Of a stretch of DNA of 36,022 nt, positions 16,474 through 23,632 are shown in pieces (the stretch's first letter is position 1; the number at the start of each line of letters is the position of its first letter). The notes under the pieces were generated by a model. The model made no database searches. It was not told where the DNA came from and saw nothing but the letters and a program-made list of their open reading frames with translations. The position numbers and the translations under genes were made by a program. The DNA is taken from the NCBI GenBank assembly GCA_027623815.1, contig JAQBUV010000017.1:1-36022 (forward strand), in the 5' to 3' direction. The stretch comes from Casp-Chloro-G3 sp002816715 (GTDB lineage Bacteria > Chloroflexota > Dehalococcoidia > Lucifugimonadales > UBA3495).

Positions 16474-18474
16474 ATGGCTGACCTGGGAGCAATTTCACTT
16501 TGGATCGCACTGGCGCTGTCGGCCTATGCCATGTTTGGCTCGGTCGTGGGCAAGCTGAGAGGCGTGTCGGCGCTGGTGGAAAGCTCGCGGAAGGCTACCT
16601 ACCTCCTGGCGCTGGTGATGCTGGTGTCCACCCTCAGCCTGGTGACCGCGTTCATCAGCCGAGACTTCGAGATTGCCTACGTAGCGGCCCACAGCAGCCG
16701 GGCCATGCCCGACATCTTCACCTGGGTCGCATTCTACGCGGGCAACGAAGGCTCTCTGCTCTACATCGCCTTTGTCCTATCGGCCATGTCTGCCATCGCC
16801 ATCTGGCTGGCCCCGGCCAAACTGCGCCAGAGCTTGCCCTACACCGTCGCCACGCTAATGTTTGTCCAGACCTTCTTCATCGCGGTGATGGCGTTGATGG
16901 CCAACCCCTTCGAGAAACTGCCCTTCATCCCCCCGGACGGTGAGGGAATTAACCCCCTGTTGACTCACTTTGGTATGTTCTTCCACCCACCGGCGCTGAT
17001 GGCCGGCCTGATCGGCATCACAATACCCTTCGCCTTCGCGCTGGGTTCGATGTTGGGCAAACAGACCAAGGACGAATGGGTCGATGTTGGGCGGGTCTGG
17101 GGCATCATCACCTGGGCGCTGCTGGCCAGCGGTCTGCTGTTGGGCTCCTGGTGGGCCTACACCATCCTGGGTTGGGGCGGGTTCTGGTTCTGGGACCCGG
17201 TGGAGAACGCCGCCTTCATGCCCTGGCTGGGCCTGACTGCCTTCATTCACTCTATCATGGTGCAGAAACGGCGAGGCATGTTCCGCATGTGGAACATTGT
17301 ACTGATTAACATCGCCTTCTCCCTGGCCCTGTACGGAATGTTTATGAATCGCGGCGGGCCGGTTCCTTCGGTACACTCCTTTGGCGCGTCCTCCCTGGGC
17401 TGGATTTTCCTCTTGTTCCTGGCGGTGGGGACTATCATTCCCTTTGCCATCTTCTTCTGGCGTTTCAACCTGCTGAAGAGTGCCCAGAACCTGGACTCGA
17501 TGCTGTCGCGCGAGGCAGCTTTCCTGATCAACAACCTGCTGCTGCTGGGAGTCGCCTTCGTGACTCTCTGGGGCACGGTGTACCCGCTGATCGCCAAGGC
17601 CGTGGGTTCCGGTCAGGAAATCACCGTGGCCCGACCCTTCTACGATCAGGTCAACGGGCCGCTAATGTTGGCCCTGGTCTTCCTGATGGGAGTGGGGCCG
17701 CTGCTGCCCTGGCGGCGCGCCAACTTTGCCTCGCTACGACGGTCGTTGTTGCTACCTGTTGCCTTTGCGGTTGGGACAGTGGCTCTCTTGTTGATATTGG
17801 GAATGCGTCAGCCCTACGCCCTGCTGGGATTTGGCCTCGGCGCGATAGTTGCCGCCGGGATTTTCATCGAGTGGTGGCGAGGCACTCGCTCGCGGCACCG
17901 CTCGTCGGGCGAAAGTTATCCGATAGCGTTTATGCGCCTGATTGCGGCCAACCGGCCTCGCTACGGCGGGTACATCGTCCATCTGGCGGTGGTAATGGTG
18001 GCCTTGGGAGTGTTAGGTTCGTCCTTCTTTAACACTCAGCGCGACGTGGTTCTGGCGGAGGGAGAGAGCGCCGAGCTTGGGGATTACCGTATGGAGTACA
18101 TCGGCACCCGGGCGATTCCTTTCTCCGACCGCACCGAGTTTCTTTCCACGGTAAAGGTGTACCGGGAAGGTGAGCATCTGGACACGATGATCGCCACGCG
18201 CACCTTCTATCCCTCCTTCAATATGGCCTCGACACGGGCGGCGATTCGGTCAACGCCGGTGGAGGACTTCTTCGTCGTGCCCAGCGAGAATCTGCCCGAC
18301 GGTTCGGTGGGATTTCGCATCCTGGTCAACCCGATGATCTGGTGGATGTGGGTGGCTGGGCCAGTGCTGGTGCTGGGCACCGTGATTGCGCTCTGGCCTC
18401 AGCCGGCCCGTGAAACCTCGCGAGCACCGGCCCCAGTCCGGGTTCCCGCTGCCTCTAGACCCAGCCCGGCCTAG
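16474..18474 (+). CDS. ccmF: Cytochrome c heme lyase CcmF
   Basis: The 666-residue polytopic protein is of the usual CcmF size. It contains the heme-handling WWD domain around residues 223-251 (WWAYTILGWGGFWFWDP, then VENAAFMPWL) and many membrane helices, ending with a periplasmic part and a last helix before a Pro/Ala-rich tail. CcmF attaches heme to apocytochrome c with CcmH. It starts 7 nt after ccmH. The c hemes of ActA and ActE are obvious clients. CcmA, B, C, D and E are not in this window. Confidence 0.93.
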   Translation: MADLGAISLWIALALSAYAMFGSVVGKLRGVSALVESSRKATYLLALVMLVSTLSLVTAFISRDFEIAYVAAHSSRAMPDIFTWVAFYAGNEGSLLYIAFVLSAMSAIAIWLAPAKLRQSLPYTVATLMFVQTFFIAVMALMANPFEKLPFIPPDGEGINPLLTHFGMFFHPPALMAGLIGITIPFAFALGSMLGKQTKDEWVDVGRVWGIITWALLASGLLLGSWWAYTILGWGGFWFWDPVENAAFMPWLGLTAFIHSIMVQKRRGMFRMWNIVLINIAFSLALYGMFMNRGGPVPSVHSFGASSLGWIFLLFLAVGTIIPFAIFFWRFNLLKSAQNLDSMLSREAAFLINNLLLLGVAFVTLWGTVYPLIAKAVGSGQEITVARPFYDQVNGPLMLALVFLMGVGPLLPWRRANFASLRRSLLLPVAFAVGTVALLLILGMRQPYALLGFGLGAIVAAGIFIEWWRGTRSRHRSSGESYPIAFMRLIAANRPRYGGYIVHLAVVMVALGVLGSSFFNTQRDVVLAEGESAELGDYRMEYIGTRAIPFSDRTEFLSTVKVYREGEHLDTMIATRTFYPSFNMASTRAAIRSTPVEDFFVVPSENLPDGSVGFRILVNPMIWWMWVAGPVLVLGTVIALWPQPARETSRAPAPVRVPAASRPSPA

Positions 18475-18481
18475 CTCTGCG

Positions 18482-18961
18482 ATGGCTATTTTCATTGGCG
18501 CACTTCTGGCCCTGCTGAGCATTGGTGTAGTGCTGTACCCTTTTTTGAAACCCGGCTCGGTCTTGAATCAGACGAGGACATTCCCGGACCAAGACCCGGA
18601 AGGGCTGGACGAGGGGCCAGCCCTGGAGACTATTTACGAGGCGATCCAAACGCTGCAATTGGAGCACCAGTTGGGCAATGTTCCCCTGGGACTGTACCGG
18701 GAGCAGCTTGGCGCTTATCGAACGCAAGCCGCGCTGGCTCTCCGTCAGCAGGCAGAGTTGCCAGGTCAGGACGCCGACCGGGTCTTGGAGCAGGAAATAA
18801 TGCTGGCGCGCGCGTCGCTGGCTCTCTCCACGTTGGATAGTTCAAATGAAAATACCGTTTCTTGTCCCAACTGCGGAGCGACTTTCGGAGTTGGGTTGAC
18901 CCATTGTCCGGAGTGCAGCGTCGAATTGGGTTCCATCAACCGGGAGAATTCTAGCCAATGA
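18482..18961 (+). CDS. Membrane-anchored zinc-ribbon protein in the ccm cluster, unknown function
   Basis: I do not recognise a specific family. The 159-residue protein begins with a membrane helix (1-22), has a helical middle (about 45-115, rich in Leu, Glu, Gln and Arg) and ends in a zinc ribbon with Cys128, Cys131, Cys142 and Cys145 (CPNCG and CPECS). The ATG at 18482 is chosen because longer versions overlap ccmF. It lies 7 nt after ccmF and overlaps the next gene by 4 nt (ATGA), so it is tightly coupled. The layout (N-terminal helix plus helical domain) recalls CcmI, the apocytochrome chaperone, but the zinc ribbon is not part of CcmI. Confidence 0.75.
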   Translation: MAIFIGALLALLSIGVVLYPFLKPGSVLNQTRTFPDQDPEGLDEGPALETIYEAIQTLQLEHQLGNVPLGLYREQLGAYRTQAALALRQQAELPGQDADRVLEQEIMLARASLALSTLDSSNENTVSCPNCGATFGVGLTHCPECSVELGSINRENSSQ

Positions 18962-20202
18962 CGCGCTGGTTCCTCTTGGCGGCGTTCGTGGTGGCTGGAG
19001 CGGCTTTTGCCATTGGATGGCCGCAGTCGCACCAGATATACGGACAGGAGAGCATCACGGTTCAGGGGACGGTGCTGAACGGGACGGCGGGTGAGACTAT
19101 TGCCCCCGGACTGCTGGTGTCTCTGCACGCCTTTGGATCTGATGTTGGGTCGGTTACCACGGTAGAAACCACCACCGATGACTTGGGCGGGTTCCAATTT
19201 GACGACGTCGTTCTCAGCAGCGACATTGGCTACGCTTTAACTATGGACTACAGCGGCATGCGTTACAGTATGCTGCTTGGAGAGGAAGACCTGGCCACTA
19301 CCGTTGAATTTCTGGTGTATGAGTCGACCCAGGACGTGGCGGTGATTTCGGTGGAGCACCACGCGCTGGTGATAACCAACGTCAACCAGGTGGAGCAGCA
19401 AATTGAGGCGGTGGAGTTTATCAGCCTGTCCAACACCAGCGACCGCACCCTGGTGCCCGACCTGTCCAACGTTGGTCAGGGGCAGTTCAGCTTCATGCGC
19501 TTTTCTCTTCCTCCCCGCGCGGCCAACTTTGATATTCAGTCTGACCTGGTGGGCGGCGAAGTTATCCCGGTGGGCACCGGCTTTGGGCTGACCTCACCGG
19601 TGACTCCCGGCGGGCATAGTCTCAGCTTCAGCTTCACCTTTCCCTACCAGGGCAACGCCTTCTCTTATCAGCAGAACTTGCTGCAGGGCGCAGATGTTTA
19701 TCAGGTGCTGGTACCGGAGCGGCTGGGTCAGCTAGAGGTAGGCAGCCTGGAATCGATGCCAGCCATCAACGTGGAAGGCTCGCTGTACCGGGCCTGGCAG
19801 GGACAGGACTTCGCCCCGGCGCAAGGTCTGGCGGTGGAGTTGACCAATCTGCCGCAACCGAGTCTGGCGGCGCGTCTGGGGCGGTCAGTCACCGGCGCCG
19901 AATTCTGGATTATCGCCATACCTATCATGTTGGGTGTGGTCCTGTTGGCGGCGTTGCTGTACGGCGGATTCCGGATACGCCGACCAACCACCGTCAGCGG
20001 GCTAGCGGTACAGGGGCTATCCAACGACAACTCGGCGCATCGGGAATTGTTGGTGCGGGAAGTGGCCATATTGGACGAAAAGTTCCAGCAGGGCCAGGTG
20101 CCCGATGCGGAATACCAGGCCGAACGCGTACAGTTGAAAGACCGTATCCTGGCGGTTGCCCCGGTGAGTGGCGGGCCAGATTCGGACTCGGACAATGAAT
20201 AA
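18958..20202 (+). CDS. Secreted/membrane protein with carboxypeptidase-regulatory-like domain, unknown function
   Basis: The 414 residues start with a signal peptide (1-24, AAFVVAGAAFAIGW). A beta-rich domain follows (about 30-125, ITVQGTVLNGTAGETIAPG), like the carboxypeptidase regulatory-like or transthyretin-like fold. After that come a long beta-rich extracellular region (to about 315), one membrane helix (318-340, IIAIPIMLGVVLLAALLYGG) and a cytosolic tail with a SHOCT-like helix (LLVREVAILDEKFQQGQVPD). No catalytic motif was seen. It overlaps the zinc-ribbon gene before it and the thioredoxin gene after it, so it belongs to the ccm operon. Its role in cytochrome maturation or envelope contact is not known. 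Confidence 0.8.
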   Translation: MTRWFLLAAFVVAGAAFAIGWPQSHQIYGQESITVQGTVLNGTAGETIAPGLLVSLHAFGSDVGSVTTVETTTDDLGGFQFDDVVLSSDIGYALTMDYSGMRYSMLLGEEDLATTVEFLVYESTQDVAVISVEHHALVITNVNQVEQQIEAVEFISLSNTSDRTLVPDLSNVGQGQFSFMRFSLPPRAANFDIQSDLVGGEVIPVGTGFGLTSPVTPGGHSLSFSFTFPYQGNAFSYQQNLLQGADVYQVLVPERLGQLEVGSLESMPAINVEGSLYRAWQGQDFAPAQGLAVELTNLPQPSLAARLGRSVTGAEFWIIAIPIMLGVVLLAALLYGGFRIRRPTTVSGLAVQGLSNDNSAHRELLVREVAILDEKFQQGQVPDAEYQAERVQLKDRILAVAPVSGGPDSDSDNE

Positions 20203-20803
20203 GCTGTTGAGCAAACGCGGTTGGCTGTTGGCGGGCACCATGCTGCCGGTGGTGGGTCTGCTGGGGCTACTGGCCTGGGCGTCCCTGGGCAGCGGCGGTC
20301 GTGGTGGCGTCGGGGTCAACCAGGATTTTGGGCAGGTGGATGTCGAGGCTAACGTGGCCGCGCCGTTCGCCCTGGAATTGATGGATGGCGAGATGCTGGA
20401 ACTGGCCGACCTTCAGGGCAAGGTGGTTATGGTCGATTTTTGGGCGTCCTGGTGTACTCCCTGCCGTCAGGAAGCGCCGGTCTTGAAGCAGGTGTACCTG
20501 GAGTACGCTGACCTGCCGGTGGAGTTTGTCGGCGTGGATATATGGGACCGGCGGGCAGACGCCGAGCAGTATGTAAAGGACTTTGAAGTGCCCTATCCCA
20601 ATGGAGTAGATGAAAGCGGCGCGATAGCCATTGACTACGGAGTGCGGGGTATTCCGGAGAAGTTTTTTATCGGCAAAGACGGGCTGGTGCGCCGGAAGTT
20701 TGTCGGGCCAATGCAGGCCGATGCCCTCCGCGCCGCTCTGGATGAGCTACTATCAGATGAGCTACTATCAAGCGCAGCGTCTAAGGCGGTCACGGCACCG
20801 TAA
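20195..20803 (+). CDS. TlpA/CcmG-type membrane thioredoxin
   Basis: The 202-residue protein has an N-terminal membrane anchor (10-30) and a thioredoxin domain with the redox motif WCTPC (Cys87, Cys90) in VMVDFWASWCTPCRQEAP. A cis-Pro region follows (YGVRGIPEKFFIGKDG). It matches ResA/CcmG/TlpA proteins, which reduce the disulfide of apocytochrome c or its chaperones before heme attachment. It fits as the last gene of the ccm cluster. The ATG at 20195 overlaps the preceding stop by 8 nt. Near the C-terminus an exact 15 bp tandem duplication adds the repeated residues DELLS-DELLS. Confidence 0.9.
   Translation: MNKLLSKRGWLLAGTMLPVVGLLGLLAWASLGSGGRGGVGVNQDFGQVDVEANVAAPFALELMDGEMLELADLQGKVVMVDFWASWCTPCRQEAPVLKQVYLEYADLPVEFVGVDIWDRRADAEQYVKDFEVPYPNGVDESGAIAIDYGVRGIPEKFFIGKDGLVRRKFVGPMQADALRAALDELLSDELLSSAASKAVTAP
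20741..20770 (+). repeat. 15-bp in-frame tandem duplication in the thioredoxin gene
   Basis: GATGAGCTACTATCA occurs twice in a row. It encodes DELLS twice near the C-terminus and leaves the frame intact. Confidence 0.9.
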
Positions 20804-20850
20804 TACCGTGTCAACACTGGATTAACAACCATCATTATGGACCGGCTAGA

Positions 20851-20930
20851 CCCCTTATCCCTCGAAGGGAGAAAGTTGGGATGAGGGTGATATCCTCACC
20901 TCAATCCTCTCCCACAAGGGGAGAGGAGGC
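20851..20930 (+). repeat. Dispersed palindromic repeat, copy 3
   Basis: A slightly diverged copy of the 80 bp element (arms CCCCTTATCC / GGGAGAAAG and CCTCTCCC / GGGGAGAGG). It separates the ccm operon from the ROK kinase gene. Confidence 0.8.
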
Positions 20931-20977
20931 CGCCAGCAAGACTTTCGCATTTTCATCTTCGGCAATAGGGGGCAGCG

Positions 20978-21982
20978 ATGGCTCGAATTCCAGAAGTAGT
21001 AGTGGCGATGGACTGGGGCGGTACCTGGGCCAGAGCCTCAGTTGCCGACAAGAGTGGCGAGTTATTGTGGAACACCCGACTGGCCAATGTCGTCGGCGGT
21101 AACCAGGAGCAGTTGCTGGAGGACGCCGAAAGCGTATTGCGTCGGGCCATTGACTGGTGCGGTGACCGGCAGATCGGCGGAATCGGGGTGGCCGCCGCCG
21201 GGCCCATCGACATTGAGACGGGCACGTTCTACGCCCTGCCGAATCTGGCAGTATTGGACGGCGTATCGCTGAAAGAAATGTGGGAAGCGAAGCTGGGGTA
21301 TCCTGTTTTTATTGGCAACGACGCCAACCTGGCCGCTCTGGGCGAGCTAAAGTACGGAGCGGGGTTAGACACTCTGAAGCTGGGACGCCAAACCCGCACT
21401 CTAGTGTACGTGACGGTCAGCACCGGCATTGGCGGTGGCGTAATGGATCGGGGGCAGATGCTGTTGGGCGCTAATGGTATGGCGGGTGAAGTTGGTCACA
21501 TGACCATCGATTCCAGTGACAGCGCGCCCCGGTGTCAGTGCGGCAATACCGGCTGTCTGGAATCTCTGGCATCGGGCACATCTATTGCCCGGGCGGCCCG
21601 ATCCAAACTCAGCGACGCCAGTTTCTTGCCCTCATTGTTGGCGGGTCATGACATTGAGTCCATCACCGCTGAGACTGTGTTTGCGGCGGCGGCCCAGGGC
21701 GACCATTTGGCGCAGAGTGTTCTGGATGGTGCTGTCCGGGCTTTGTCGGTGGGCTTAACTAACCTGCTGCACCTGTTCAACCCAGACATTATCGTGCTGG
21801 GCGGCGGCGTGACCAAGGGGTTGACCGAAGCAGGGTTGTTGGAGCGTATTAACCAAGGAATTCTGCAGCGAGCGATGAGCGAGCGGCACAAGGATTTCAG
21901 CCTGGTATCCAGCAAGCTTGGTGACTCGGTGGGCATGGTCGGAGCGGCCAGCTTGGTGTGGCAGGAGCTGGGGCTGGCGTAG
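20978..21982 (+). CDS. ROK-family sugar kinase (glucokinase-like)
   Basis: The 334-residue protein has the N-terminal phosphate motif DWGGTWARASVAD (12-24) and GNDANLAALGE (about 113-123), whose Asp is the catalytic base. It also has STGIGGGVMDRG, and the ROK zinc-binding cluster CQCGNTGCLE (about 186-195). Most ROK proteins of this kind phosphorylate glucose or a related hexose with ATP. There is no DNA-binding N-terminal domain, so it is a kinase rather than a repressor. Its neighbours do not show the substrate. It is convergent with trxB. Confidence 0.9.
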   Translation: MARIPEVVVAMDWGGTWARASVADKSGELLWNTRLANVVGGNQEQLLEDAESVLRRAIDWCGDRQIGGIGVAAAGPIDIETGTFYALPNLAVLDGVSLKEMWEAKLGYPVFIGNDANLAALGELKYGAGLDTLKLGRQTRTLVYVTVSTGIGGGVMDRGQMLLGANGMAGEVGHMTIDSSDSAPRCQCGNTGCLESLASGTSIARAARSKLSDASFLPSLLAGHDIESITAETVFAAAAQGDHLAQSVLDGAVRALSVGLTNLLHLFNPDIIVLGGGVTKGLTEAGLLERINQGILQRAMSERHKDFSLVSSKLGDSVGMVGAASLVWQELGLA

Positions 21983-22002
21983 TACCCATGGACACTTACC
22001 GT

Positions 22003-22054
22003 AGTAACCTGAGTTCGGGAGTAACCTGAGTAGTAGCCTGAGTAGTAGCCTGAG
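22003..22054 (+). repeat. Short tandem repeat, four AGTA(A/G)CCTGAG units
   Basis: Units start at 22003, 22020, 22032 and 22044, with spacings of 17, 12 and 12. They lie just after the ROK kinase stop. They are too short and too close together for a CRISPR array. Confidence 0.75.
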
Positions 22055-22178
22055 TTCAGGAAAGCTATTAGCACGAAGTTTGAAGCTGAAGTTGCTGGTC
22101 AGGCAATTTCAGCGAAGGCTTTCTCGGCGGGTGGCAATAAGCGATCAAGCCACCGAACAGGTTAAGTAAACTCACGGC

Positions 22179-22241
22179 GGATGCCTCTCCTGATATTAGT
22201 CATACCAGAAAGAATAGCTATTCTTTATCTAAGAGGCATCC
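22179..22241. repeat. Nested inverted repeat between convergent genes
   Basis: An outer perfect inverted repeat (GGATGCCTCT, 22179-22188, with AGAGGCATCC, 22232-22241) encloses a perfect 18 bp palindrome AAAGAATAGCTATTCTTT (22209-22226). It lies 12 bp beyond the 3' end of trxB and may act as a two-way terminator or be a mobile-element remnant. Confidence 0.65.
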
Positions 22242-22253
22242 CTTATCCCCAAC

Positions 22254-23204
22254 TCAGGTTATTACTGTTTTACCGCTTTGCCGCCGCTGATTCTTGATGT
22301 ACTGGAATGCGGCTATCGCCGCCGTTGCTCCATCACCCGCCGCTGAGACGAGTTGAGATGCCGAGTTTTGCCGGATGTCGCCCACCGCATAAAGGCCCGG
22401 CGATGAAGTTTCCATGGACAGATTCACCTGGATATGTCCAGAATTATCAGTTTTGGCCACGTCCTTCACCAGGGCAGAGTTGGGTTCCAAGCCTACGTAG
22501 ACAAACATCCCGGTCAGACCGATTGTTTCCTCAAAGTTGGTAATATGGTTGCGAATGTGAACTCCGGAGACGGTATCTTCGCCGATAATCTCCTGAACCA
22601 TCGCGTTCCAAACGATCTCGATTTTAGGATTGCGTACCAGACGGTCTTGCAATACCTTCTGCGCCCGAAATTCGTCCCGACGATGGAATAGCATTACTTT
22701 GCCGGCATATTCGGTGAGAGTTAAGGCTTCGTCCGCTGCTGAGTCGCCACCCCCTACCACGCCGACCGTCTCTCCCATAAACATGGGGCCGTCGCAGGTA
22801 GCGCAGTGGGAAACGCCGCGACCGTTAAACTCATCCTCTCCGGGAATGCCCATTTTACGCAGGCTGGACCCGGCCGCCACAATTACCGCTTTGGCCCGGT
22901 AGTCTCCAGCATCGCTGTGTACCACTTTGTAGTCGCCGTCTTTTGACACATTGCTGGCCTCGGCCATGATGAACTCCACTCCGGCGTTCATCGCCTGTTC
23001 CTGTGCCGCTGGGCCTAATTCGGCGCCAGCAATGCCCTCTGGGAATCCCGGGAAATTTTCAATCTTTTCTAGATTGATGATTTGAGCGCCGCCCATCATC
23101 TGTTCAATTATGCCGGTGTGCAGTCCGTAGCGGGCGGCGTACATCCCGGCGGTGAGTCCGGCTAAACCGCCGCCGACAATCAACACGTCATATTCGTTAG
23201 CCAA
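22254..23204 (-). CDS. trxB: Thioredoxin reductase TrxB
   Basis: The 316-residue flavoprotein has the N-terminal FAD motif GGGLAGLTAGMYAARYG (11-27), the redox pair CATC (Cys134, Cys137) followed by DGP, and the NADPH motif VGGGDSAADEA. The C-terminus carries AVGDIRQ, the usual FAD contact. It transfers electrons from NADPH to thioredoxin. The TTG start at 23204 has a perfect AAGGAGGT 5 nt upstream. It is not a lipoamide dehydrogenase (the length and CATC motif differ), so it does not supply the missing E3 of the 2-oxo-acid dehydrogenase. Confidence 0.95.
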   Translation of the reverse strand: MANEYDVLIVGGGLAGLTAGMYAARYGLHTGIIEQMMGGAQIINLEKIENFPGFPEGIAGAELGPAAQEQAMNAGVEFIMAEASNVSKDGDYKVVHSDAGDYRAKAVIVAAGSSLRKMGIPGEDEFNGRGVSHCATCDGPMFMGETVGVVGGGDSAADEALTLTEYAGKVMLFHRRDEFRAQKVLQDRLVRNPKIEIVWNAMVQEIIGEDTVSGVHIRNHITNFEETIGLTGMFVYVGLEPNSALVKDVAKTDNSGHIQVNLSMETSSPGLYAVGDIRQNSASQLVSAAGDGATAAIAAFQYIKNQRRQSGKTVIT

Positions 23205-23209
23205 GGCCG

Positions 23210-23217
23210 ACCTCCTT
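23210..23217 (-). promoter_or_regulatory. Strong ribosome binding site for trxB (TTG start)
   Basis: AAGGAGGT on the minus strand, 5 nt before a TTG. It fixes the TTG at 23204 as the start. Confidence 0.85.
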
Positions 23218-23262
23218 AGTCGTAGGGAGTTTTTAAATTATTATTGAAACTTATTAGAGGAA

Positions 23263-23292
23263 ACTTTAAGCGTCGGAATAACTGAGTGTCAA
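23263..23292 (-). promoter_or_regulatory. Candidate trxB promoter
   Basis: On the minus strand a perfect TTGACA (23292-23287), 18 bp spacer and TAAAGT (23268-23263). The distance to the trxB start is about 60 nt. The -10 box is weak. Confidence 0.4.
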
Positions 23293-23374
23293 CTATCGTT
23301 GAGCAGTGCAGCTATTTGGAGAAGCTATTTATATCTGGAAGATTTCCCAAGAAACAGTTGCTCCATTGTTTTGT

Positions 23375-23482
23375 GGTTCGACAAGCTCACCATGAGCGGG
23401 CCCAAAGGCTCACCATGAGCGGGCCCAAACGCTCACGACGAACGGGTTAAATCCGTTCGGCCTGAGCCTGCAAGGGCTCGAC
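23375..23482. repeat. Second dispersed repeat with internal 23-nt duplication
   Basis: This element fills most of the trxB-purA gap. GCTCACCATGAGCGGGCCCA occurs twice, 23 nt apart, inside an inverted structure that starts with GGTTCGACAAGCTCACC and ends with CCGTTCGGCCTGAGCC and GGGCTCGAC. Fragments with the same words occur at 12900, 14422 and 15731. Confidence 0.65.
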
Positions 23483-23574
23483 TAAATCAAGATTGAATTC
23501 AGAACTGATGCTTGAAATGGGATCAACTGAAGCTGCTGCGTTCCAATGTATAGAGCTTTTTGATATACTGCCCC

Positions 23575-23603
23575 TTGGTTTGGCCTACGGGCCATTGCAT
23601 AAT
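23575..23603 (+). promoter_or_regulatory. purA promoter
   Basis: TTGGTT (23575-23580), 17 bp spacer, CATAAT (23598-23603), about 30 nt before the purA ATG. Confidence 0.5.
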
Positions 23604-23632
23604 TGTTTTGTATTGCGATTTCAGGGGGAAAT

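Noticed and set aside
22003..22054. CRISPR-like array
   Set aside because: Units are only 11-12 nt with almost no spacer, and no cas genes are near.
22254..23204. Lipoamide dehydrogenase (missing E3)
   Set aside because: The 316-residue length and CATC redox pair are those of thioredoxin reductase; E3 is about 460 residues with a different Cys motif.
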